The notes: a model not told the origin generated them from the letters alone. DNA of 64,000 bases from Mycetocola_B reblochoni (GCF_003667525.1 NZ_RCUW01000002.1:62001-126000), one strand, 5' to 3'. Positions 25,785 through 33,022 are shown, counted from the first letter of the stretch. Program-made: numbers and translations.

Positions 25785-25790
25785 TAGGCT
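25785..25790 (+). promoter_or_regulatory. -10 box of a predicted leaderless promoter for the peroxiredoxin gene
   Basis: TAGGCT ends seven bases before the ATG at 25798, giving the peroxiredoxin gene its own transcript separate from aroA-rsgA. Confidence 0.5.
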
Positions 25791-25797
25791 GATCGAC

Positions 25798-26271
25798 ATG
25801 GCAGAACGACTCTCCGCCGGCGATGCGGCGCCCGACTTCACGCTCCCCACGGCCGACGGCGGGTCCGTGACCCTCTCCGAGCTGCGCGGTCACAAGGTGA
25901 TCCTGTACTTCTACCCCGCGGCGATGACGCCGGGCTGCACCACTCAGGCCTGTGACTTCCGCGACAGCCTCTCCTCGCTGACCGCGGCGGGGTACACCGT
26001 GCTGGGAGTGTCCAAGGACGCGCCAGCCACGCTCGCGACCTTCGCGGAGCGCGATGGGCTCGACTTCCCGCTGCTCTCCGACGAGGACCTCGCCGTGCAC
26101 CACCGCTACGCCGCGTTCGGCGAGAAGAAGCTCTACGGCAAGGTCGTCGAGGGCGTGATCCGCTCGACTTTCGTCATCGACGAGGACGGCGTCCTCACGC
26201 ACGCGCTCTACAACGTGCGGGCGACGGGTCACGTCGCCTCGCTGAGGAAGAAGCTCGGTCTGGACGCCTGA
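25798..26271 (+). CDS. bcp: Thiol peroxidase of the BCP/PrxQ peroxiredoxin family
   Basis: The 157-residue protein reduces hydrogen peroxide and organic peroxides. It opens with 'LSAGDAAPDFTLPTADGG', has the peroxidatic Cys47 in 'AAMTPGCTTQACDF' and the resolving Cys52 five residues later, the atypical 2-Cys BCP layout; the family's Tyr-Pro-Lys segment is here 'YFYPAAMTPG'. 'STFVIDEDG' near the end is also conserved. It follows rsgA closely and sits near the SigR/RsrA oxidative-stress genes, but a leaderless -10 box suggests independent expression. Confidence 0.93.
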   Translation: MAERLSAGDAAPDFTLPTADGGSVTLSELRGHKVILYFYPAAMTPGCTTQACDFRDSLSSLTAAGYTVLGVSKDAPATLATFAERDGLDFPLLSDEDLAVHHRYAAFGEKKLYGKVVEGVIRSTFVIDEDGVLTHALYNVRATGHVASLRKKLGLDA

Positions 26272-26317
26272 GCGCGGTCACGCAGCCCTCGGCTGTCAGC
26301 CCTCGGCGCTCGGCCTC

Positions 26318-26380
26318 TGCTCTCGACGCTCCGCCCTCCACTCTCGACGCTCCGCCATCTGCTCTGGACGCTCCGCTCAG
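26318..26380. repeat. Three tandem copies of a 21-base repeat
   Basis: Units start at 26318, 26339 and 26360 and share the core CTCTCGACGCTCCGCC with a few differences (the third has CTGGACGCTCCGCT). They lie in the 181-base gap between convergent bcp and the membrane-protein gene at 26453. The unit length is a multiple of three, but no convincing gene covers it. Confidence 0.65.
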
Positions 26381-26452
26381 CGGTTCGCGCCCTCCCCCGC
26401 ACCGGACGGGAGCGGGACGCCGCCCTGCGCGCGCTCCAGGCGGAAGCGCCGA

Positions 26453-26848
26453 TCACTGCTCCGCGGTGACCAGCCGGGTGACGGGTGCGCTGAAGCACAG
26501 GATCAGCGCCGCGAGCGAGGGAAGCAGGATCACCCAGCCGATCAGCGGCTGGGCGAAGGCCCCCTGGAAGCTGCCGACCGCCACCGCGATCTGGATGAGC
26601 TGCCAGACGACCGCACCGCCCCTGAACCGGGCACGACGGCGCAGGCACATCAGGGCGATCGCCCAGACGAAGGCCGCGCCGATCGCCGCGAGCACGGTGA
26701 TGGCGACGGCCGTCGCGTAGGAGCTCGGCGTCAGCGTCACCAGGTCCACGATTAACCAGAGCACGATCGCCGTCATGACCAGCGCCTCGGCGAGCAGGAT
26801 CGCGGTCAGCACGGGCAGCTTCCATGCCCCGGGGGTGGTGGTGGTCAC
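26453..26848 (-). CDS. Small four-helix membrane protein of unknown function
   Basis: I do not recognise this 131-residue protein. It has four hydrophobic segments: about residues 12-38, 44-70, 80-98 and 100-122. A short basic cytoplasmic loop 'LMCLRRRARFRG' lies between the second and third, and a threonine-rich N-terminus precedes the first. Codon use is like that of its neighbours. It stands alone between the peroxiredoxin and whiB1. The start at 26848 is preceded by AGGAGC on its strand. Confidence 0.7.
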   Translation of the reverse strand: MTTTTPGAWKLPVLTAILLAEALVMTAIVLWLIVDLVTLTPSSYATAVAITVLAAIGAAFVWAIALMCLRRRARFRGGAVVWQLIQIAVAVGSFQGAFAQPLIGWVILLPSLAALILCFSAPVTRLVTAEQ

Positions 26849-26953
26849 GAGGCTCCTTATAGCGGACGAGGGTGTCGTCTGGGGTGCATGCGAGTGACGG
26901 ATGACTATTGATTACACGTCCCCCGTATGGGACCATATTCGAGGTCGAAATAT

Positions 26954-26975
26954 CAATTCACGGGGCGGTGAGTTG
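26954..26975. promoter_or_regulatory. Dyad in the whiB1 upstream region
   Basis: CAATTCAC and GTGAGTTG (one mismatch) flank GGGGCG. It lies in the unusually AT-rich stretch (about 26905-27060) upstream of whiB1. The half-site order is opposite to a CRP-family site (TGTGA-N6-TCACA), so it is not the CRP site known upstream of mycobacterial whiB1. Possible operator. Confidence 0.35.
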
Positions 26976-27030
26976 GCCTCGTTCTGTGAGGAACCCGCCT
27001 CATTTTCGAATCGACTTCGTTTCCCGAAGC

Positions 27031-27068
27031 GACATGCTCTGCCATGTCCTTATGTGTACCCCTAAGGA
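27031..27068 (+). promoter_or_regulatory. Two small stem-loops in the whiB1 leader, the second masking the ribosome-binding site
   Basis: GACATG/CATGTC (27031-27036 and 27043-27048) forms one stem. TCCTTA (27047-27052) is complementary to TAAGGA (27063-27068), which is the core of the AAGGAG ribosome-binding site at 27064-27069. The two stems overlap by two bases and could be alternatives. This would allow translational control of whiB1; it is inferred from pairing only. Confidence 0.35.
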
Positions 27069-27076
27069 GTTCCCCC

Positions 27077-27325
27077 ATGGATTGGCGCGAGAACGCATCC
27101 TGCCTGACCGTCGACCCCGAGCTGTTCTTCCCCGTCGGCAACACCGGCCCGGCTGTGGAGCAGATCGAGCGGGCCAAGTCGGTCTGCGCCCGCTGCAACG
27201 TCACCGAGACCTGCCTGCAGTACGCGCTCGAGACCGGTCAGGACTCCGGAGTCTGGGGCGGGCTGTCCGAGGACGAGCGCCGCGCCCTCAAGCGGCGCGC
27301 CGCGCGCGCACGCCGCGCCTCGTAG
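27077..27325 (+). CDS. whiB1: WhiB1/WblE family iron-sulfur transcription regulator
   Basis: The 82-residue protein has the four cluster-ligating cysteines at 9, 37, 40 and 46, the same positions as in M. tuberculosis WhiB1, followed by the turn 'GVWGGLSEDERRALKRR' and a basic DNA-binding tail. It is the WhiB1/WblE class: a [4Fe-4S] protein that senses nitric oxide and binds the primary sigma factor. The ATG at 27077 has an AAGGAG site eight bases ahead; an in-frame start at 27044 lacks one. It sits next to pdtaS, as Rv3219 and Rv3220c do. Confidence 0.95.
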   Translation: MDWRENASCLTVDPELFFPVGNTGPAVEQIERAKSVCARCNVTETCLQYALETGQDSGVWGGLSEDERRALKRRAARARRAS

Positions 27326-27337
27326 CACCCGCATCGC

Positions 27338-27377
27338 CGTCGGGCGGTTCCGCGCTTCGGCGCGGGGCCGCCCGACG
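27338..27377. terminator. Stem-loop terminator of whiB1 with TTCG loop
   Basis: Two 18-base arms (27338-27355, 27360-27377) enclose a TTCG tetraloop; the only two non-Watson-Crick positions can form G-U pairs on the plus-strand RNA. CGTTTCC follows. It ends whiB1 transcription in the gap before convergent pdtaS. Confidence 0.75.
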
Positions 27378-27443
27378 CGTTTCCCCACCGGTCGACGGTG
27401 CCGTCCCCGACCGCGCGACGGCGCGGCGTGACGACACCCGCTG

Positions 27444-27485
27444 ACGGATCACGGATCACGGCTGACGGCTGACGGCTGACGGCTG
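27444..27485. repeat. Six tandem 7-base repeats (ACGGATC x2, ACGGCTG x4)
   Basis: Seven-base units run without gap through the non-coding space between whiB1 and pdtaS. The same repeat occurs in the opposite orientation at 50974-51008. Units are far too short for a CRISPR array. Confidence 0.75.
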
Positions 27486-27606
27486 ACGAGCGTGCCGAGA
27501 TCACGAGCACCACCGCACTCACCACCGCGCCCCGCAGGCGCCACCACGCCGCGGACCGTCATCGCGCCGCGACTCCTCGCCGCCCGCGGTCCGACCGTGC
27601 GCGGCG

Positions 27607-29100
27607 CTACACCCCGGCTGCCGTACGGAACGGAACCTCGATGGTGACCTCTGTCCCGCTGCCCATGACCGTGTGCCAGTCGATCGTTCCGCTGAGTTCA
27701 CCCTGGATGAGGGTGCGGACGATCTGCGTGCCCAGGCCCGTTCCGACCTGGCCCTCCGGCAACCCGACGCCGTCATCGCGGACGACGACAGTCAGAGAGT
27801 CGTCGGTCCGCTCGGCCGAGATCTCGACCTCACCCTCCCGTCCGGCCAGGCCGTGCTCCACGGCGTTCGTGACGAGCTCGGTGAGCGCGAGCGCCAGCGG
27901 GGTCGCGTACTCGCTCGGCAGCACGCCGAAGCTCCCCGACTTCTTGGGGTGAACGGTCGTGTTGTGCGTGGACGCGACCTCGGCGATCAACATGAGGACA
28001 CGATCGAACACGGTGTCGAAGTCAACGATCTGGGAGAGCCCCTCCGACAGCGTGTCATGCACGACCGCGATCGACGCGACCCGGCGCATCGCCTGGGTGA
28101 GCGCCTCCTTGGCCTCATCCGAGTGGGTCCGCCTGGCCTGGATCCGCAGCAGCGATGCCACGGTCTGCAGGTTGTTCTTCACCCGATGGTGGATCTCGCG
28201 GATCGTGGCGTCCTTGGTGATGAGCTCGCGCTCCTGGTGCCGCAGCTCTGACACGTCGCGACAGAGCACGATGGCGCCGATGCGCTCGCCGCGCCGCCGC
28301 AGCGGGATCGCGCGGAGCGAGACGGTGACTCCCTTCGACTCGATCTCGGTGCGCCACGGCGCCCGCCCCGTGACCACGAGAGGGAGGGACTCGTCGATGT
28401 CCTGCTGCTGGGGGAGAATCTGCGTGGTCACCTCGGCGAGCAGCTCGCCCTCGAGCTCGTCGTCGAACCCCATGCGGTTGAACGCGGACAGGGCGTTCGG
28501 GCTGGCGAAGGTCGTCACGCCCTTCACATCAAGCCTGATCAGTCCGTCCGAGGCTCGCGGCGCTCCACGCCTCGGACCGGTCGGACCGCTGAGATCGGGG
28601 AAGTCCCCGTCCGCGATCATCTCGAAGAGGTCGTTCGCGCAGTCGTTGAAGGTCAGCTCCTGGCGGCTCGGGGTTCGTGCCTCGCCAAGGTTGGTGTGCC
28701 GGGTGATCACGGCGATGGGGTGGGGCGTGTTCTCGGTCGAGGCGGGGCTCAATCGACGAAGCACGGGGATCGCACGCACCCGAGTCGGAGTCTCCTCGAA
28801 CCAGTCCGGCGCCGAGGAGTCGATGATCCGACCGGTGCTGTACGCCTCGGACACCTGGCGCTTCCACTGAGCCTTGATGTTCTGGCCGACGAAATCGCGA
28901 TAGAACAGGGTCGCTGCGCCCGACGGCCTGCTGTGCGCGACGGCGACGAAGGACTCGCTCTCGGTCGGGACCCAGAGCACGATGTCGGCGAGTGAGAGGT
29001 CCGCGAGCAGCTGGGAGTCGCCGACGAGCATGTGCAGCCAGTCGATGTCCTCCTCTGAGGACCGACCGTGCAGGAGAACGAGTTCGCTGAGAATCGACAC
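27607..29100 (-). CDS. pdtaS: Sensor histidine kinase of the PdtaS type
   Basis: The 497-residue soluble kinase has an N-terminal GAF-like domain (about 1-150), a PAS-like domain (about 180-290) and a HisKA_2 kinase core: 'IREIHHRVKNNLQTVASLLR' with the phospho-acceptor His near 303, 'LTELVTNAVEHGL' (N-box) and 'VVRDDGVGLPEGQVGTGLG' (G-box). In mycobacteria PdtaS phosphorylates PdtaR, an ANTAR-domain antiterminator; no pdtaR is present in this window. The start is GTG, six bases after TAGACT, giving a leaderless transcript. No membrane segment is present, as in PdtaS. Its position next to whiB1 matches M. tuberculosis. Confidence 0.93.
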   Translation of the reverse strand: MSILSELVLLHGRSSEEDIDWLHMLVGDSQLLADLSLADIVLWVPTESESFVAVAHSRPSGAATLFYRDFVGQNIKAQWKRQVSEAYSTGRIIDSSAPDWFEETPTRVRAIPVLRRLSPASTENTPHPIAVITRHTNLGEARTPSRQELTFNDCANDLFEMIADGDFPDLSGPTGPRRGAPRASDGLIRLDVKGVTTFASPNALSAFNRMGFDDELEGELLAEVTTQILPQQQDIDESLPLVVTGRAPWRTEIESKGVTVSLRAIPLRRRGERIGAIVLCRDVSELRHQERELITKDATIREIHHRVKNNLQTVASLLRIQARRTHSDEAKEALTQAMRRVASIAVVHDTLSEGLSQIVDFDTVFDRVLMLIAEVASTHNTTVHPKKSGSFGVLPSEYATPLALALTELVTNAVEHGLAGREGEVEISAERTDDSLTVVVRDDGVGLPEGQVGTGLGTQIVRTLIQGELSGTIDWHTVMGSGTEVTIEVPFRTAAGV

Positions 29101-29106
29101 CTGGAC

Positions 29107-29112
29107 AGTCTA
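29107..29112 (-). promoter_or_regulatory. -10 box of a predicted leaderless promoter for pdtaS
   Basis: TAGACT on the minus strand, six bases before the GTG start at 29100. Confidence 0.5.
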
Positions 29113-29197
29113 CGGTCGCCCGCTCCGCACGCCCCACGCCGACCCGTCGCCCTCCTGCACGCGGCGCGTTCATCATCGTGCCGCGAACACCGCGTGC

Positions 29198-30487
29198 TCA
29201 GGTGTGCGTTCGCGCGCGCCGTCTCCACCAGCGTCCGTCGCCTCCGCGATGTCCGTCGGCTGCGTCGCGTCCGCCGGCGACGCGGCCCTCAGGCCTGCCC
29301 TGCGTTCGCAGTGCCGGGTCGATTCGCTCGGCGAGTCGCCGTATCGCGTAGACGAGCGGCGAACGCGGCGCGACATCCCTCCAGGTCCCCCGCTCGGCGA
29401 ACGCTCTGTCGACGGCGCGCAGGTCGTAGGGAACGAGCGAGGGATCGCTGATGTCCGCCAGCCGCTCGAGTGCATCATCGAGCTGGGCGGCCGGTCCTGA
29501 GCCGAGGGCGTTCCACCTGACACGGTTGACGACGGGGATGATCCGCGCGGCCCCGGCCAGCTCAACCAGACCCGCATGCGCCCTGATGAAGCGCATCATG
29601 GAGACCGGCTCGGCACCGGCGACCGCGACGACGATGCTCGCCGATCGGATCGCGAGCAGGGTCGCCGCGTTGCGCCGGGGAGCGAGCAGGTCGCTGATGA
29701 TCTCCTCGTCCTGCTCCAGGTTGAACCCCACGTCGATCACGACCTCGTCCGCCCAGTCCCTGCACGCGCCGACGACGTTCGCCAGGCTGTCCTCGTCGAG
29801 CTCCGGCCAGCGCGCCGCCCGGACGATGCCTCCGAGGAGCCAGAAGACGGACCCGTCGGCGGGCTCCACCCGCTCCAGATAGCGATCGATGGTGTCGCGG
29901 TCGAGCTCACCGCGTGCGGCTGCACGGCACGCCGCCGCGATCCCTGCGGACTCGTCCAGCAACCCCAGCGCGGCCGCCTGAGACGACCCGTAGGTGTCCG
30001 CGTCGATGAGGACGACGCCTCGCCCCGCGGCGGCGAACTCAGCGGCAAGAGCCGCGGCGATGCTGCTCCGACCCGGCGCGCCGGTCGGACCCCACACCAC
30101 CGTCACTCGCCCCGCGGTCGCCGGTGAGACGTGCCGGTCCGACACCGCCTCGGCGAGCGCCTCGACGATGGTCTGCCACTGCGCGGATGGCGGCACGACC
30201 GCCACACCACGGCGCGCACCTTCCCGTGCCAGCGGAGGGGACCGGGTGAGGACGACCAGGCGCGCGCCCGCACGGTCCGCCCACGTCTGAACGCTGCCGA
30301 TGCTCTCCGGCTCGGAAACGATGACGGCTGCAGCCCCCGACGACTCGATCCACGACCGGGGATCATCGTCGTCCTCACCACGGGCACGGAGCACGATGCC
30401 CTCCTCGGCAGCGGACGCGGAGAGCCGGGTGACCGTCGTGGGCGGCGCATCGATAATGACCAGGCGGTCGTCTGCGTTCCCGGTCAT
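29198..30487 (-). CDS. CpaE/MinD-like P-loop ATPase, orphan
   Basis: The 429-residue protein has an N-terminal receiver-like region (about 1-130) followed by a MinD/ParA-type ATPase domain. The P-loop reads 'VVWGPTGAPGRSSIAAALA' near residue 128: arginine stands where the deviant Walker A has its second lysine and the signature lysine is absent. 'VVLIDADTYGSSQAAALGL' is the switch I region and 'VVIDVGFNLEQDEE' replaces the Walker-B-like segment. The last 40 residues are basic and low-complexity. CpaE proteins localise Tad pili, but no other Tad gene is present. It overlaps the upstream SAF gene by ATGA. Confidence 0.8.
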   Translation of the reverse strand: MTGNADDRLVIIDAPPTTVTRLSASAAEEGIVLRARGEDDDDPRSWIESSGAAAVIVSEPESIGSVQTWADRAGARLVVLTRSPPLAREGARRGVAVVPPSAQWQTIVEALAEAVSDRHVSPATAGRVTVVWGPTGAPGRSSIAAALAAEFAAAGRGVVLIDADTYGSSQAAALGLLDESAGIAAACRAAARGELDRDTIDRYLERVEPADGSVFWLLGGIVRAARWPELDEDSLANVVGACRDWADEVVIDVGFNLEQDEEIISDLLAPRRNAATLLAIRSASIVVAVAGAEPVSMMRFIRAHAGLVELAGAARIIPVVNRVRWNALGSGPAAQLDDALERLADISDPSLVPYDLRAVDRAFAERGTWRDVAPRSPLVYAIRRLAERIDPALRTQGRPEGRVAGGRDAADGHRGGDGRWWRRRARTHT

Positions 30488-31095
30488 CGCTCCGCCCCCG
30501 CGCTCTGCACCACCGTGATGCCCCCTCGCGTGGACTGTGCCGTGATGACCGCCGCGACGTCGTCCTCGGGAATGATCACCTCGACCGTTCGAGCATCGTC
30601 TGCTCCGGTGAGTCCGGACGACACATCAACCGATGCGATGGTCGCGCCGCTCACCAGCGGCGCCGCGTCCACGTCGAGGTCGGGCTCCGCGGCCCGCCAC
30701 AGATCGACCCGTGTCCCGGCCGCGATCCCCGCCGGAGCGGAGCCCCCTGCACTGATCACGATCCGCGCCAGCCCGTTGTCGGTGCCGGAGGTCATCGTGC
30801 GACGAGGCACCAGCTCGCCCGCCGCCACCGTCTCGGTCACGGTCATGCCAACGGTCGTCTCGCCCTCGACCAGGTACCGCTCACTCGACTCACCGACCGC
30901 AGCCTGAACGACCCGCACGTCGCCGGCGCCGATCGTGTCCCCGGGGAGCAGGGTGCGCGAAGCGACCGCGAAACGGGTGCCGGGGACCGCGTTCGCCACC
31001 GTCAGCCAGGTTCCCGCCACGGCCAGTGCCACCAGCGCCACACCGATGACCCCTCGCGCATCGATCCGTCTCCACCACGCGCGCTTCCTCGCCAT
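30484..31095 (-). CDS. SAF-domain membrane-anchored protein, CpaB/RcpC-like
   Basis: The 203-residue protein has a basic N-terminus, one membrane segment (about 13-33, 'GVIGVALVALAVAGTWLTVA') and an extracytoplasmic SAF domain beginning 'FAVASRTLLPGDTIGAGDV' at about 38, followed by a beta-rich region. CpaB/RcpC proteins act as periplasmic parts of Tad pilus machines; here only the CpaE-like ATPase accompanies it. Start 31095 was chosen over 31188 because a GGAGGGGGAG ribosome-binding site precedes this ATG and the extra residues are not hydrophobic. The stop overlaps the start of the ATPase gene. Confidence 0.82.
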   Translation of the reverse strand: MARKRAWWRRIDARGVIGVALVALAVAGTWLTVANAVPGTRFAVASRTLLPGDTIGAGDVRVVQAAVGESSERYLVEGETTVGMTVTETVAAGELVPRRTMTSGTDNGLARIVISAGGSAPAGIAAGTRVDLWRAAEPDLDVDAAPLVSGATIASVDVSSGLTGADDARTVEVIIPEDDVAAVITAQSTRGGITVVQSAGAER

Positions 31096-31160
31096 CGTCT
31101 CCCCCTCCGTCGCCTGATCCGAACGGCCACAATCGTGGGGGCGGGACGTCTCCCGCGCCG

Positions 31161-31217
31161 CGATTATCCACAGCACCGATGCCCTCATCAGGAGGCGGGT
31201 CAGTGTGCGGATAATCG
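31161..31217. promoter_or_regulatory. Inverted pair of DnaA-box-like sites between divergent SAF and HTH genes
   Basis: CGATTATCCACA at 31161-31172 and its inverted partner TGCGGATAATCG at 31206-31217 differ at one position and are 33 bases apart. The first contains a perfect DnaA consensus (TTATCCACA, 31164-31172); the second reads TTATCCGCA on the minus strand and overlaps the -10 box GATAAT (31210-31215) of the HTH gene. This may be an operator for the HTH protein or a DnaA-controlled promoter. Confidence 0.55.
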
Positions 31218-31221
31218 AATC

Positions 31222-31521
31222 ATGATCAGGAACTCCTCGCCGGCGGCACCGCGCTTTCTCACGGTCGTCGACGTGGCCGAGCTTCTCAAGGTCGCCCGCG
31301 AGGACGTCATGGATCTGCTCGGCAGGGGTGAGCTCCGCGCGATCCGTGTCGGCACGTCAGGGCAGTGGCGCATCGAGATCGACGAGCTGACCGCCTACGT
31401 CGATGCGCAGTACGAGGAGGCGCGGCGCGCGTTGCTCTGGCGAGAAGCGAACCTGGCGAGCATCGGCGATCTGGACGATGCGCGACGCGGTCGTGCGACG
31501 CGCATCGCACCGCGGCTGTAA
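31222..31521 (+). CDS. Excisionase/BldC-like helix-turn-helix DNA-binding protein
   Basis: The 99-residue protein has a MerR-type winged helix: 'FLTVVDVAELLKVAREDVMD' (HTH), then 'LLGRGELRAIRVGTSGQWRI' and 'EIDELTAYVDAQYEEARR', the classic excisionase/BldC layout where a small domain is followed by a helix. A 30-residue Arg/Ala-rich tail follows. It is divergent from the SAF-CpaE operon and probably regulates it or itself. The ATG at 31222 lies six bases after GATAAT, so the mRNA should be leaderless. No integrase is nearby, so it is unlikely to be a phage excisionase. Confidence 0.85.
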   Translation: MIRNSSPAAPRFLTVVDVAELLKVAREDVMDLLGRGELRAIRVGTSGQWRIEIDELTAYVDAQYEEARRALLWREANLASIGDLDDARRGRATRIAPRL

Positions 31522-31544
31522 CGCTCGACGCGGGTCGCCCGCCG

Positions 31545-32252
31545 TCACGACAACTCGATGTACCTGACCGTGTGGAATGCGACGATCCGGACGGCGGTGA
31601 CCGCCGTCCGCCGCCGCGGCGTACCCTCGGGGTGCAGAGCAAGGTCGCAGTGGTCGGCACCGACCCTATCGATCGTCCCGTGGCTCTTCTCGTCGGTCAC
31701 CACGACGACGGGACGCCGGCGGCGCGCCAGATCCCTGAGCAGGAACGGGAGCGAGATCCTCTCCGCTATGCGCGGCACGGCGGACGCCGGCTCTCCGCTG
31801 CCCGGCACGGTCTCGACCGCATGGTCTGGCGCCGTCTCGATCCAGCGGAGCGATCGAAGCGGAACGAGCAGTGTCCGGGCGAAGTCGTGAGGTCGGTTAC
31901 TCCCCCTGGGTTCGGCGTGACCCTGCGCGCCAGCGCGGCCCCGCGAATCGGCACGGCCTCGCGCGGCAGAACGACCCTGCACGTCAGAACGACCCTGCAC
32001 CCGCGGGGCGTCGTCGGGGACAGCCTCGACCAGCAGCCAGTCTTTGCCGAGCCCGGCGACCCGGCCCGCGAGCGGCGGCTCCTCACCGAAGCGCAGCCGG
32101 ATGGTCTGTCCCCGAAGGGCGGCGGCCCTCTCCCGCACGGTCAGACGGGCGACGCGGATCCGCTCGTCCTCGATTCGGCGTTCTCTGTCTTCCGAGCTCA
32201 GTTCGAACTCGAGTTGGCCCTCGAGGTCGGTGAAGAGGCTGTCCCATCGCAC
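31545..32252 (-). CDS. Conserved actinobacterial hypothetical protein with internal repeat
   Basis: I do not recognise a function. The 235-residue protein starts (GTG) with 'VRWDSLFTDLEGQLEFELSS', has a helical segment, a beta-rich stretch 'IRLRFGEEPPLAGRVAGLGK', a Gly/Arg/Gln-rich low-complexity insert (about residues 85-115) and a second beta-rich part ending 'FHTVRYIELS'. The strands suggest a small-barrel fold, possibly nucleic-acid binding; that is a guess. The insert is encoded by short direct repeats (two exact 18-base copies at 31967-32002). It converges with the HTH gene. Confidence 0.65.
   Translation of the reverse strand: MRWDSLFTDLEGQLEFELSSEDRERRIEDERIRVARLTVRERAAALRGQTIRLRFGEEPPLAGRVAGLGKDWLLVEAVPDDAPRVQGRSDVQGRSAARGRADSRGRAGAQGHAEPRGSNRPHDFARTLLVPLRSLRWIETAPDHAVETVPGSGEPASAVPRIAERISLPFLLRDLARRRRPVVVVTDEKSHGTIDRVGADHCDLALHPEGTPRRRTAVTAVRIVAFHTVRYIELS
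31967..32002. repeat. Two exact 18-base tandem repeats inside the hypothetical gene
   Basis: Bases 31967-31984 and 31985-32002 share CAGAACGACCCTGCAC and differ only in the last two or three bases. They encode part of the Gly/Arg-rich insert on the minus strand, in frame (six residues per unit). Confidence 0.6.
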
Positions 32253-32560
32253 TCGCGGGACACTAGCCGAGCACTGTCGGCGCCACATCATCGACCCACA
32301 GAGCGCCGGTCGACGAGAGGCAGTGTCGCCGCAGATGGGCAGAACTCCCCATTGGCTGGACAGCCCGCAGCGAACATGATTAGGTCTAATCAGATGTTCA
32401 GAAACAACTCGGGGGGACGAGTTTCTCGACACTGTGCAGCATGACGCTTCGCACACCGCCGACCCCGCTTCCCGGAGCTGCTTCATCGTCGGTACGGCTT
32501 ACCCGAGGCCAGACGCCGGTCATCATCTTCCGACCGATATGCACAGACGGAGCCAGTCAC
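32253..32560. other. 308-base non-coding region with two dyads
   Basis: This gap between the divergent hypothetical gene and the Rv3235-family gene is visibly poorer in GC than the rest. It holds a perfect GATTAG-GT-CTAATC dyad at 32378-32391, extended by GAACAT and ATGTTC outer arms (32373-32398, with a two-base offset), and a second dyad AACTCG/CGAGTT at 32406-32423. Open frames crossing it start far upstream of the conserved protein start and have no support. It probably carries promoters for both genes and a regulator site. Confidence 0.5.
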
Positions 32561-33022
32561 GTGAGCAACGCACTCGCCCAGAATCAGTCACAACCAGCAC
32601 GAAAAGCACGTCCGCGAGGGGAACGACGAGGGGCGTTCGACGCCGAACAGTTCTTCGGCCACCAGCCCACACCCAGTGCCGAGCTGCCGGACCCGCATCC
32701 ACTCATCGAGAACCTCGCGAGCAGCGTCATCGAGGTCCTCGCCGGCGCGCGGGATCTCGAACAGCTGTCGCGCTGGATTACCCACGACGTGTACTCGAAC
32801 CTCCTCCGCCGCTCCGTGCTCGCCGCGCGGAGCAGACGCACGCGAGGCGTTCCGGCACGACGCCCCCGGATGGGAGTCGGACCGGTGCACATGTGTGAAC
32901 CCGCGGACGGCGTGATCGAGGCCGTGACGATCGTTTCCACTCCGAACCGGGCTCGCGCCGTCGCCATCCGACTCGAAGGCGTCGACGGTCGCTGGAAGGC
33001 AAGCTCGATCGCCGTGCTCTGA
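32561..33022 (+). CDS. Rv3235-family protein
   Basis: The 153-residue protein has a charged, flexible N-terminus, then a compact domain starting near 'HPLIENLASSVIEVLAGARD' (about 50) through 'LSRWITHDVYSNLLRRSVLA' and ending with strands 'GVIEAVTIVST' and 'AVAIRLEGVDGRWKASSIAV'. This matches the Rv3235 family found beside secA in Actinobacteria; the function is unknown. GTG 32561 is taken as start because the longer frame (from 32441) reads low-complexity sequence across the promoter region. It converges with secA. Confidence 0.75.
   Translation: MSNALAQNQSQPARKARPRGERRGAFDAEQFFGHQPTPSAELPDPHPLIENLASSVIEVLAGARDLEQLSRWITHDVYSNLLRRSVLAARSRRTRGVPARRPRMGVGPVHMCEPADGVIEAVTIVSTPNRARAVAIRLEGVDGRWKASSIAVL

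Noticed and set aside
26229..26936. Minus-strand gene reading the 21-base repeats as a heptapeptide-repeat protein
   Set aside because: It overlaps the well-formed four-helix membrane-protein gene in another frame and would begin in the AT-rich whiB1 promoter region without a ribosome-binding site.
27444..27485. CRISPR array
   Set aside because: Units are 7 bases, contiguous and without spacers; no cas gene is present.
31161..31217. Replication origin suggested by DnaA-box-like sites
   Set aside because: Only two boxes; no dnaA, dnaN, rpmH or parAB neighbours and no AT-rich unwinding region.
31222..31521. Prophage or integrated element marked by the excisionase-like HTH gene
   Set aside because: No integrase, attachment repeat, tRNA or phage gene nearby; the fold is also that of chromosomal BldC-type regulators.
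32441..32560. N-terminal extension of the Rv3235-family protein
   Set aside because: The extra residues are low-complexity, unlike the family, and would place the start inside the presumed regulatory region.
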